Source: Flaccisagitta enflata (taxonomy: Eukaryota; Chaetognatha; Sagittoidea; Aphragmophora). Taken from it: a DNA stretch of 64,000 nucleotides. The notes under the pieces are model-generated. The model ran no database searches. It saw nothing but the letters and a program-made list of their open reading frames with translations, and was not told the origin of the DNA. Positions 20,201-29,363 of this stretch are shown here, one piece after another. The stretch spans positions 61,008,001-61,072,000 of the forward strand of contig OZ231126.1 in the NCBI GenBank assembly GCA_965153355.1. The letters run 5' to 3'. The position numbers and the translations under genes were made by a program. How positions within the stretch are numbered: the first letter of the stretch is position 1; the number at the start of each line of letters is the position of its first letter.

Positions 20201-20970
20201 GAGAATATCGAGGGGTCATTTACGCGCGGAATTTTCATGAGTTTCAGAAGAACGTGGCGCCAAATTATCATTGGACGCCGCTTCTCACGGACATCCGTGG
20301 GGATTTTGAAAATGCGTCCAAGAAGAGAAATGCGACCATAAACGACCTTTCTCTCTTCCTCACTGGCGCACCTATCTGCTGGAGGGGTAAAATATTCCCT
20401 ACCTCTGCGCGGCCCTGTTCGGTTGCCTTGGGCCATCGCGCCTCCACACTCTCCTTGGTCTACACCTTTGGCCGTCAGTACATGAATGCTCATGTTGGTA
20501 ACATGCCACAGGGTATTCTGGCTGAGGAAGTGAAGGAAATGGACCGACAAGAGGAGGAAGAGCGTCGCCGCCGAGAGGAACAAGAAGAGGAAGAGCTGCG
20601 GCGCAAGGAGGAAGAAGAGTTGAGAGAAAAGGAACGACTCCTAGAAGAAGAACAACGTGAGAACGAGCAGAAGTTGCAGCGTCAACGTCAAGAGTTGGAA
20701 CGCCATCGCGCGGCGGTCGAGCAGGAACGTGAAACGCGTCGACGAGACCGGGAGCTTAGCGGTCGTCACGGTTCCTCTTCTGACGAGCAGCAGCCGAAAC
20801 GGCGCCGGTCTAACCCTTCCCGCAATCGCGCGGATGATCGTTATCATTCCATGAGACGCGTGTCTCCTCAGAAACGTGACTCTTCTCAAAAACGTGACTC
20901 TTCTCAAAAACGTGACTCTTCTACTCGGCGCCCGAGAGACGACGATAATCGGCGCAATCGACGTGAATGA
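17260..20970 (+). CDS. Retrotransposon ORF3: DEDDy 3'-5' exonuclease-like protein
   Basis: 1236 codons from the first ATG (MQKLIEDD). Residues about 95-310 read as a DEDDy exonuclease of the WRN/RNase D kind. Exo I is GWDAEG (D120, E122). Exo II is LGRTIEIEIMKF, with E178 where the family has Asp. Exo III is NWSGKIT...YGGTDAFGGYE (Y285, D289, spacing Y-x3-D). A Ser/Ala/Pro-rich linker follows (about 400-620), then a folded-looking region of unknown family (about 620-1085), a Glu/Arg coiled coil (about 1088-1164) and a basic tail with QKRDSS repeats. I see no signal peptide or membrane segment, so it is not an Env although it sits in the env position. Two stretches match the family over length; the function as a nuclease is inferred and the Asp-to-Glu change could weaken it. 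Confidence 0.75.
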   Translation: MQKLIEDDSDSDGGNKKVALLAATMKKNKEFPNAEFPRGNKSKRRSMSPEKRMKSFKNETQAKIKAQLHKEEIDKGKPLCVLRQSDIKLVSTPEMADIIAARMLYDIKAEGREYHPIGWDAEGDLATTQVYTVANDNTYAVVFQMDKIVDGDGNLPSSVTALYNYESIFYLGRTIEIEIMKFLRRYGFSEDRLSNVFYVDVLTLVQACDVFSREDPDDAVAFATYGIYKVDRDVEEDIDAEVFRDSGLRSAVNILCDMALEKPEDLVNEKKTNWSGKITPRMKTYGGTDAFGGYECGVNSAGRMGVEIEDFVRIARTDIIHQTVPPFVTGRLQMLAIQLVNEGRNETQIHTLGELRVHMDKKRAEESDWKAKKNCRWIKERDEWRERQNLPKILDNPKGSGSGSGSGNFYRQLHESDSSLAILRTDYVLEIPQASASMDKGKPQQSEAAAELAPSEETGVDDDSIDHSPSVDELRALGSPIPDHPPSSPPTTQSHEPQSSGLKPEAAAAEPLAANSSSKSNSTMTTTATAESSAAATAVNISAPAPNSQEAALALRPSANGRSAIKPPAAPAAKPPAAMSDSPAVKFKARPITAPASSSSPSPSVNRPSRPSAIGGRKNPAWDTSVFNLSKALPAAVHAEWDRVVENSKDDDELIRKIVHILSKSEGSVSFNIAGLLMKHIPYHLRKPLARQILKDKAIHFSFLHSLDILGISLGGTVIMDQLLHGKGVQQYTNDYLARITLAQTRAFADFASSLLGKTPAEIVDILRAHRDFHQHYADGNVGKFTAVRITDLIIRVCDVRDLEVPMPAKLIRANGFFESLVGSFKEGNIETEDLVHLVQDVLDGFSLAAPMAVNFFKDRILGVALDLADMYDLPPPTRSADAAEPDIKFNDPACLPSHNTFAKYMQRIAEIFVMREAHISLLRDELGISNCLALMHHEPPYYLPKAAKFHLVSVRSLNYVFHLIVGNDKSLTVLFFNCLREYRGVIYARNFHEFQKNVAPNYHWTPLLTDIRGDFENASKKRNATINDLSLFLTGAPICWRGKIFPTSARPCSVALGHRASTLSLVYTFGRQYMNAHVGNMPQGILAEEVKEMDRQEEEERRRREEQEEEELRRKEEEELREKERLLEEEQRENEQKLQRQRQELERHRAAVEQERETRRRDRELSGRHGSSSDEQQPKRRRSNPSRNRADDRYHSMRRVSPQKRDSSQKRDSSQKRDSSTRRPRDDDNRRNRRE

Positions 20971-21137
20971 ATTCACTTTTTTTTTTTATCGTGTGTAATC
21001 GCGTCGCGGACTTTGGAATAGTGCCTTGATTATCGTGGTCGAGTTTGCCTTAAGTGTTACTTGGATTTACCTCCTAACCTCGTTACTTTATAATCTCGCT
21101 TGTTTGTTTAATTTTCACTCTCGGGACGATCGTACTT

Positions 21138-21151
21138 AAAGGGGGGAGAAG
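21138..21151 (+). promoter_or_regulatory. Polypurine tract
   Basis: AAAGGGGGGAGAAG directly precedes the 3' LTR (one C between), the expected primer site for plus-strand DNA synthesis. Confidence 0.85.
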
Positions 21152-21152
21152 C

Positions 21153-21563
21153 TGTTAGACCTCCGTTTTCATATATATTTGTTTCTATGCCATGCTGTCA
21201 TTACGCGATATTATTTACTGTCAGCGTTGTTATTACTTACTGTCATTATGATTGCGACCATGATTATCATTTGATTATACATGTTGTCTTTTCTTCATGC
21301 CTTAGTTATCCAGCTGTGTCGCACGCGTCTATTACCGGTCTATTACTTACTGTTATCATCATTACTTCGCGTGGCATATCTACAGCTTCTCCTACTCTAC
21401 CACTGACACTATACTCTCTCTGCATCTTCGTGTGACATTACCATTATTAGCCATTCTTCGTCTCTCTCTCTACAGCAGATATTCTCATTTCCATACGGAC
21501 ATTACATGAAGCGTTGGGTACAACTCCCAGTCCGTCTGTTGACACGAAGGTACGCCCCTAACA
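21153..21563 (+). repeat. 3' LTR
   Basis: 411 bp, read as identical to 5993-6403, which implies very recent insertion or gene conversion. Its last base is followed at once by the inverted terminus of the next element (CACGATTCG). Confidence 0.95.
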
Positions 21564-22044
21564 CACGATTCGTAATTAATGGGAAGTACATATACAAACA
21601 GACCATCGTCCAATTCTTGGTCATTTCGACCCAAAATTGAGTGCTGAATGCCGGAAAACCGTCGCGAAATATTTTTAGCTGTAATATTTTCGTCAGTCTG
21701 CTGATCTTTACAGCCTTCTTGATGATGGAAATAGGAAAAAAATTGTTTACTTTATTTTCTTTATTATTTCTAAATGGGTTGGAAAAGAAATCTTGGTATT
21801 GGTCTCGTTTGAAAGATATTTAAAGATTAAAAATGGATCATGGAAATATTCAGGATGAGGGCCCGTGAAGGGTCCTTCAGGGGCCCCTTAAGGGCCCAAA
21901 ATGACCAAAATTGCAAAATATGACCAAAATCATGAGTCCCTTCTGGTTTTTGGGCAGCGGCCCCAAAGGGGACAAAGTCCTGTAGAACACAGAGGGACTT
22001 TCGTTTGTCCGTCCGTCCGTTCGTCATTCCTTTCATCCCCCCCA

Positions 22045-22295
22045 GGCTGTCGCAGGCCTGAAATTTGCCCTCTCAGAGCTGAAATTTACCCTCTCAGGCC
22101 TGAAATCTGCCCTCTCAGGCCTTGAATCTGCCCTCTCAGGTCTGAAATCTGCTCTTTCAGACCTGAAATCTGTCCTTTCAGGCCTTATCCCCACTCTCAC
22201 CAATTCAAGGCCTGAGAGGGCAGATTTCAGGCCTGAGAGGGTAGATTTCAGGCCTGAGAGGGCAAATTTCAGGCCTGAGAGGGTCTGGGGGGGTG
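22045..22295. repeat. Minisatellite of GGCCTGAGAGGGCAGATTTC type, both orientations
   Basis: About ten units of 20-21 bp. The left half reads CAGGCCTGAAATCTGCCCTCT and from about 22205 the right half is its reverse complement, so the array is itself a large inverted repeat. The Arg/Glu-rich and Leu/Ser-rich ORFs across it are repeat translations. A similar inverted pair lies at 22880-23060. Confidence 0.8.
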
Positions 22296-22639
22296 GACGG
22301 AATGACAGACAGATGGACGGATGGACGAAAGTCCCCCTGTGTTCTACAGACTTCGTCCCCTTCGGGGCCGCTGCCGTGCTTCCTCTCACTCCAATTTACA
22401 ATCATGCAAAGCAGGGCAACGGGTATCGCTGACCACATATTGCCTTTGGGCGACCTGTTTTTTCTTCAACAAATCAGGCCGGATACATGGCTATCCAAAT
22501 TGTGTGCTGGTGGGCAGGGGTAGTAATAAATGGCCCCTATATAAATATTAATGGATGTGTTGTAGTGAGAGGTGCAGCAGCCTCAAAGGGGCTGATGACC
22601 TATGCTTAGTAAGTCTAAAGCCTCTAGGATGAGAGCTGA

Positions 22640-22795
22640 ACCTAAAAAGTTAATTTTGAGCCGCAACACTGGTATTTGAGCCTTTAGGCTGGTATTTGAG
22701 TCTTGAGGCTGGTATTTGAGCCTTGAGGCTGGTATTTGAGCCTTGAGGCTGGTATTTGAGCCTTGAGGCTGGTATTTGAGCCCTGAGGCTAGTTT
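22640..22795. repeat. 20-bp minisatellite (GGCTGGTATTTGAGCCTTGA)
   Basis: About seven tandem units with few changes, followed by the GGCCCCAAAGGGGACGAAG motif. Confidence 0.8.
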
Positions 22796-22879
22796 TGGGG
22801 CAGCGGCGGCCCCAAAGGGGACGAAGTCCTGTAGAATATAGGGGACTCTCATTTGTTTGTTCATTCGTTCATCCCCCCA

Positions 22880-23062
22880 GGCCCTTTCAGGCCTTGAATC
22901 TGCCCTCTTAGGCCTGAAATTTGACCTTTCAGGCCTGAAACCTGTCTTCTCAGGCCTAAAATCTGCCCTTGCAGATGCTAGGCCTGAGAGGGCAGATTTC
23001 AGGCTTGAGAGGGCAGATTTCAGGCCTGAGAGGGCAGATTTCAGGCCTGAGAGGGCCATGGG
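22880..23062. repeat. Second inverted GGCCTGAGAGGG array
   Basis: Same unit as 22045-22295, with CTGAAA-type units to about 22975 and then the reverse-complement units. It is followed by a GACGGATGGACGGACGG tract. Confidence 0.75.
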
Positions 23063-24002
23063 GGGGCGGACGGATGGACGGACGGACAAATGAACGAACG
23101 AAAGGCCACTGTGTTCTACAGGACTTTGTCCGCTTTGGGGCTGCTGCCCTGCCTCTCATTCCGATTTACAACCATGCAAAGCAGGGCAACGGGTATCACT
23201 GACCATGTATTGCCCTTGGGTGACCTGTTGAGCCTCAATGATGGAATTTGAGCCTCTTGGCTGGAATTTGAGCCTCTTGGCTTGAATTTGAGCCTCGGCT
23301 GCTGCCCAAAACGGCTAACCAAGTCGGCAGGAGCAATAAGTTAATAACTGTCTGTAAATGTTGAGAAAGTAAAGTTTGATGGATGGACTGATCAACGGAT
23401 GGACCAAAGGTTGGACCAATGGGCGGTTCGACAAAGCATGTATTTGCGTGTATGCGACAAAATATCAGAACCAGTCGCTCAAGGGCAGATTTCAGGCTTA
23501 TTGCGGGCAGATTACAGGCCTGAGAGGGCAGATTTTAGGCCTGAGAAGGCAGATTTTAGGCTTGAGAGAGCAGATTCCAGGCCTACCCTGAAATCAAAAG
23601 CTACTGATACCAGCAAAACCTTTATTGTGCCTAAAATATTCATTTTTTGAAATTCGGATTGTTTTTGTCTTAAAGCACATTACCTACCATTTATTTATAC
23701 AAAATTTCATAGCACTGGCTCTAGCAGTTAAGCTTCCACACAGTTTTGGGTAAAAATGTGATTTACCCCATGTGAGGTTTCTGTAGAAATTGATAAACTG
23801 ACCTCTGTAGCTTTAAATCGATGTTATATCTTTATGAATCAGTCATAAATGGCCAGATTGGTCTTAAAAGTAAGACATTTAAAAAAATAGAATACCAAGA
23901 TACTGAAATTCATCATGCAATCCCAATTTTTTCCTCTGATTGTTTCTGTTTGAGCAGGTTTTGTCCCCTTTGGAGCCGCAGCCCAAAAACCAGAACATGG
24001 CA

Positions 24003-24044
24003 CTTTTTAGTTGCGTGCTACGCGACTCTACACCCTACTTAGTG
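24003..24044 (-). repeat. Hairpin module, copy 3
   Basis: Read on the - strand: GTGTAGAGTCGCGTAGCACG then CAACTAAAAA. The hairpin core matches copy 1; the GACGGACC tract is missing. Confidence 0.65.
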
Positions 24045-24309
24045 CAATGGTGCTCACAAACCTTATTGGGCAGAAATCTCCCTGTGTTCTACAGGACATA
24101 GTCCCCTTTGGGGCCGGTGCCCTGCTACCCATCACCTACATTGACAAACATTCAAAGCAAGGCAACAGGAATCACTGACCACATATTGCCCTTGGGCAAC
24201 TGGTTTTGACCTGAAGAGCAGATTTGAGATCAGGTGGCAGGCCTGAGGCTCAAAGGGCAGCTTTGAGGTCTTGAAAGCTGATTTGAGGCCTGGAGGGCTG
24301 ATTTGAAGA

Positions 24310-24345
24310 CTTGTTTTTTAGTCGCATGCTACATGACTACAACCT
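24310..24345 (-). repeat. Hairpin module, copy 4 (short)
   Basis: Read on the - strand: GTAGTCATGTAGCATGCGAC then TAAAAAAC. Only the hairpin core remains. Confidence 0.55.
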
Positions 24346-25844
24346 GATACAGTGGAACCCAGCAATAACAGCCTCGCTTTTAAAGGTTCCCCATCAAAAA
24401 AGGTCAATATTTTGAGGTCCCAGATGGTAGTTTTTAATGTGATTTCACAGGTTATTAAAGGTTACCCTGAGATAAAGGCGAAAAATCTTCAGTTCCGATG
24501 GGACTGATGAGGCGGGGTCCTACTGTATGTCTGTCCATCAGTTGGTTGGTTGGTCACCTTTTGGGCAGCAGCACCAAAGGGGACAAAGTCCTGTAGAACT
24601 CAGGGGTGTGTGTGTTCGTTCATTTGATTGTTCTTCGATTCGTTTGTCCCCCCCCCTATGGCAACTCAGACCTCAAATCAGGCCTCTTAGGCCTCAAATC
24701 AGACCTATAAGGCCTCAAATCAGGTCTCTAGGGCCTCAAATCGGCCCTCTCAGGCCTCAAATCCAGCCTTTCAGACCTCTTATACCTCAACTCAGCCTTC
24801 ACAGGACTCAAATCAGCCCTCACAGACCTCAAATCAGCCCTAACAGACCTCAGGCCTTGGGTCTCAAATGAGCCCACTCAGGCTTCAAATCAACCCAAAG
24901 GCAGTAAATGGTCAGCGGTACTCGTGCCCTGCTTGAGTAGTGTGTGATTTAAGTTGAGGGGGAGCAGGGCAACGGCCCCAAAGGGGATGAAGTCCTGTAG
25001 AACACAGGGAATCTGTCCATCAGTCCATCTGTCCATCTGTCCATCAGCAATATGGCCGAAATCTAAGCAAAATGGCCAAAATCCAAGCATAATGGCCCAA
25101 ATTCAAGCAAAATGGCCCAAATCTAACACCTGTTCAACAATTATTGTCACAGCGGCAAATAAAGTTATTCCATACAAAGCATACTTCAAATTGGCCCAGT
25201 CGGATGAAATTTGAACCATAATAGCACAAAGGTATCAAGACACTTCAGTAAAAATTTCATCTTACTAGGCCAACTAAAAGTGCGCTTTTTGTAGTTTTAC
25301 TGTAAATGTTGCTGTGACAATAATACTTTAACAGGTGTTAAGTGAAATGGCCCAAATCTGCTCAGAATCTTAATATCGGAGGCCATTATGCTGGGATTTG
25401 GGCCATTTTGCTAAGATTCGGGCCATATTGCTTAAATTTGGGCTATTTGGCAGAATTTGGGTCAGAATAGTCCCCAAAGGAGATGAAGCCCTGAAGAAGA
25501 GGCGAGGGGGGGATGGACGGACATACGGAAGTACGGACGGATGAACAGATTCCCCCTGTGTTCTACAGGACTTCGTTCCCTTTGGGACCGCTGCCCAAAA
25601 AACCTTCTCAGGCCTCTAATCATCCTCTTTGGGCTTCAAATTTGCCCCCTCAGCCCTCAGTTCATGGATGGATGGACGGGCCGCTTCCCTGCTACCCCCA
25701 CTCAAATTCACAATCATAATAGTCGCAAAAGCGTTAGATGGTCAGCGGTACCCGTTGCCCCTATGTGAGTGTAAGTGGGTGTGAGGTGGTTAGAGGGGCA
25801 GTGGCCCCGAAGGGGCTGATGACCTATGCTGTCTTTATTTGGGC

Positions 25845-26280
25845 CTCAAGGATGGAATTAGAGCCTGGAGGCTGGAGTTGGGGCCTTGAGGCTTAGATTA
25901 GGGCCTTGAGGCTGGGATTTGAGCTTCGAGGCTGGGATTTCAGCTTCAAGGCTAATATTCAAGCTCCGAGGCTGGGATTTGAGCTTTGAGGATGGGATTT
26001 GAGCTTCGAAGATGGGGTTTGAGCTTCAAAGCTGGGATTTGAGCTTTGAGGCTAGGATTTGAGCTTCAAGGCTGGGATTTGTGCCTTGACACTGGGATTT
26101 GAGCCTCAGGGCTGGGATTTGAGCCTCAGGGCTGGGATTTAAGCCTCGAGGCTGGGATTTGTGCCTGGAGACTGAGATTTGAGCCTTGGGGCTGGGATTT
26201 GAGCTTCGTAGCAAGGATTTGAGCCTGGAAGCTAGGATTTAGGTCTCGTGACTAGGATTTGGGTCTTGAGGGGGGGACGG
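25845..26280. repeat. 20-bp minisatellite (GAGGCTGGGATTTGAGCTTC)
   Basis: About 20 diverged tandem units across 430 bp. Related to the 22640 array. Confidence 0.8.
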
Positions 26281-27145
26281 AGGAGAAGAAGGAGAAGGAG
26301 GAGGAGGAGAAAATCTCCCATATGTGTGAGAGCATAGGTCATCGGCCCCTTCGAGGCCGCTGCCCAAAAAGCAGGGTAAGGGGTATTGCTGACCACATAT
26401 TGCCCTTGAGCGACTGGTTTGGCCTGAAGAGCGGTTTTGAGGTCAGGTGTCAGGCTTGAGGCCTAAAGGGCAGATTTGAGGTATTGAAAGCTGATTTGAA
26501 GCCTGGAGGTCTTGAGAGCAGATATGCAGTCTGGAAAGCTGATTTGAGGGCATGAGGGCCAAAATCAGGCCTGAAAGTGCTGATTTGAGGACCCAATAGT
26601 AGGGGATCTCTTTTATTACCCTGTAAGAAGCGGTTGACGAGGTGCTGGAGCATACTGATTATCTGAAGCGCTCATCCAGGCAATTACAACATATAAACAG
26701 ATACCTATCCATGAAACTATATCACTTTCACGCAAAAAACAAAAGAATCTGACAAGGCACCTTCAAGAGTAAAGAAGATGCAGTTGACGACCCATTCCAG
26801 CATACCCTCCAGTAGGGACTGGAAATTGTCAGACCAAACAACCAAGTTGTTCAAAAGCTAATTATTTTGTACATTAATATCGATTTTAAGGGTCTAAACA
26901 GACATAAATCATCAAAGTGACTCCTTCATGCTCAAAACTGATTTGCATCTTCAATACCTTGGGTGGAGAGAGCGATGGACGAAAATATTACAGCTAAAAA
27001 TATTTCGCGACGGTTTTCCGGCATTCAGCACACTATTTTGAGGTGGAATGAAAAAGAATTGGACAATGGTCTGTTTGTAAATGTATTTCCCATTGATTAC
27101 GAATCGTGAACAGTAATGCAAGCCTTAGTTGTGAAAATACTAGCG

Positions 27146-27897
27146 ATTTTTTGTCCCCGACGAACAGTTTTCGTCGGTGGACTATGAAGTAGCATGGTCG
27201 TGTAGTCGGTGGTCTGTCGTCTGTCGTCTGTCTGTTTAAAACCTTCTCATATCTTTTGATCCAGACTTCAGAAGTTCATGAAACTTTACCAGTGTTGTTA
27301 TTATATCAATGGGAGCTTGTGTACCAATTTTCAGAAAAATTCATAAACTTTTACTACCCTTTGCCTATTATTTTTGTAGTAATATTTAGCTGGGACTTAG
27401 GTGGTTTACATAGGTAGAGGGTATTAAAAGTATGTGAATTTTTTTCTAATTTGGTATACAAGTAGAGGATAGTAAATAAACCACCCCTGCAAAATTCGAA
27501 TTAAATCTGAAGCCTGGTTTATAAGATATTAGCTTATTTATGTGGTAATATATTACTAGGACTTAGGCAGTTTACATAGGCAAAGGGTAGTAAAAGTTTA
27601 TGAATTTTTTTTTAATTTGGTATACAAGTAGAGGATAGTAAATGAACAACCCCTGCAAAATTCGAATTAAATCTGAAGCCTGGTTTATGAGATATTAGCT
27701 TATTTATGTAGTAATATGTTACTAGGACTTAAGCAGTTTTCATAGGCAAAGGGTAGTAAAAGTTTATGAATTTTTTTAAAACTTAATAAGCAGGTAAATA
27801 ATGTCAATTAAACAGCTCCTGCAAAATTCGATTTAAATCTGAAGTCTGGTTTATGAGATATAAACTTATTTATGTAGTAATATATTACTGTTGTGGG

Positions 27898-27973
<76 letters not shown>

Positions 27974-28313
27974 CAAAAAGGTTTGCCGTCAAGGACTCCA
28001 AGGACCAAGGTTTGCCTTCTTGGACTTCAGTGTTTAATGTTCAAGGTGTGCCGTCATGGACTTTAAGGTATGCCGTCATGGACTTAAAGGTATGCCTTCA
28101 TGGACTTTAAGGTATGCCGTCTTGGACTTTAAGGTATGCCGTCATGGACTTGAAGGTATGCTGTCATGGACTTTAAGGTATGCTGTAATGGACTGAAAGG
28201 TATGCATGCCATCATGGACATCAATTATTTTTTGAAATTTTTTAATTTTTTTGAATTTTTTTTTTTAAATTTTTTTTTGAAATTTTTTTTTTAAAAATTT
28301 TTAAATTTTTTGA

Positions 28314-28349
<36 letters not shown>

Positions 28350-28400
28350 TAGTGTATCTTCTCGCGTTTATTTCAAAAAGTCAGGACTGTAATTTTGAAG
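27146..28400 (+). mobile_element. Terminal fragment of the large palindromic element
   Basis: Begins TTTTTGTCCCCGACGAACAG, with a small hairpin CCGACGAA/TTCGTCGG, exactly as at about 49866. It follows the palindrome arm through the GGGTAGTAAAAGTTTATGAA repeats, the (CA)n tract and the 22-bp AAGGTATGCCGTCATGGACT repeats to the T-rich stretch. It lacks the 594-bp insert present at 50507-51100. No protein gene is seen. Confidence 0.75.
27900..27975. repeat. (CA)n/(CGCA)n microsatellite
   Basis: CA units to about 27933, then ACGC units. The Thr-His and Cys-Val ORFs over it are artefacts. Confidence 0.9.
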
Positions 28401-28410
28401 CTTTTTTTTT

Positions 28411-28444
<34 letters not shown>

Positions 28445-28474
28445 GTGTTGTGTTGTTGTGTTGTGTGTGTGTGG

Positions 28475-28533
<59 letters not shown>

Positions 28534-28535
28534 AC
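28230..28535. repeat. Poly-T tract and (TG)n microsatellite
   Basis: T-rich low-complexity DNA to about 28348, then (TG)n at 28416-28532 with TTG interruptions. Confidence 0.9.
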
Positions 28536-28539
28536 AGAA

Positions 28540-29363
28540 AAGTCAATTTGGCTCTTTTGCCGGCGATTATTTAGTTGGAACTAAAGAAAATGCACCAAGA
28601 AAAAAATGAGCTAGAAAAGAGGGGGGGGTGGCACGACCACAGTTCTTCTTACCCTGTGACCCTAAAACTTGATAGAATATCATTGTACATGTCCCTGAAC
28701 ACCCTACTTATATAAGCAAGACAAATTTCCGAGATTGTGGTTTTTAGTCCAACCTAATATATATATATCTATCATATTTTGTTAGAGCCAATATAAGAGA
28801 TAGATGAAATTACTTTCTTAGGACAAAGAATTATCTTCTTCTATGGGTGGAATTCTTTTAAAAGCGGATCCGTTGGAGCGGGGTTCAACTACACATATAC
28901 AATATGATTACAGCGTGCTTATTCATGGGGCGATTATCGTGCGATATTTTAGCGATGGTAACAAGGTTTTTTTTCACTGCGCGATCTGCATCAACCTCTT
29001 TACCATTCCGACTTCAAAGAGGTCCTTCCTGCAAGCTTCAATTGGATTAATTCGAGTGTCTGCTCGATGTTCAGTTTAAAACTCGCGGGGACTCCATTCA
29101 AGAAGTTAAAAACACTGGTTGTCACGTTCGAACATGACGAAAAGCCTTGATAGAACCGGTTCTCACTTTGTTTTTAAAGCGAGTCGAAAACATTCGAACT
29201 GAAAAGGAGTGAACTGTAAAAGCAAAGCTCGCGAGCATCCTTCAGACTGCGTGTCAGTGGTTTTTCTTAGAAGGAAATGATAGAGATAAGAAATTGAATC
29301 AAAACGGAGCACAACGACCCTACTTGTTCTTCTTCGGGCGTCTGCATTTGTCGTAGGGAAAAA
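28540..29363. other. Upstream region of the enoyl-CoA hydratase gene
   Basis: No ORF of note. Near 28618 a GGGGGGGTGGCACGACCACAG segment matches, inverted, the tail of the hairpin module at about 5390. The rest looks unique and should contain the promoter and 5' UTR of the gene that starts at 29364; I see no defined core element. Confidence 0.5.

Larger units (their letters stand above)
5993..21563 (+). mobile_element. 15.57-kb Ty3/Gypsy-type LTR retrotransposon with three ORFs
   Basis: The element has two LTRs of 411 bp, starting TGTTAG and ending CTAACA, which I read as identical base for base. It has a candidate primer-binding site, a purine tract before the 3' LTR, gag, pol in the -1 frame (protease, reverse transcriptase, RNase H, integrase) and a third ORF of 1236 codons. 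The order RT-RNaseH-IN places it in Ty3/Gypsy (Metaviridae). All three frames are open, so the insertion is recent and may be autonomous. No matching target-site duplication is seen: TGTAA lies before the 5' LTR and CACGA after the 3' LTR. The size is two to three times that of a usual Gypsy element. Confidence 0.96.
21564..27108. mobile_element. Non-autonomous element with about 140-bp inverted ends, filled with minisatellites
   Basis: The left end (21564 to about 21705, starting CACGATTCGTAAT) is repeated inverted at about 26965-27108 (ending ATTACGAATCGTG), with shared internal text such as GAATGCCGGAAAACCGTCGC. Between the ends there is no transposase or other credible gene. The interior (21,900-26,640) is made of GGCCTGAGAGGGCAGATTTC-type repeats, 20-bp repeats around GGCTGGGATTTGAGC, and several copies of a GGACAAAGTCCTGTAGAACA motif. 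Class is unknown; target-site duplication cannot be judged because the left flank is the LTR. Confidence 0.7.

Noticed and set aside
17260-20970. ORF3 as an envelope protein
   Set aside because: It sits in the env position but has no signal peptide, transmembrane segment or furin-like site; exonuclease-type motifs and a coiled coil are seen instead.
22045-23062. Regularly spaced repeats resembling a CRISPR array
   Set aside because: Units are contiguous without unique spacers, occur in both orientations, and the DNA is eukaryotic.
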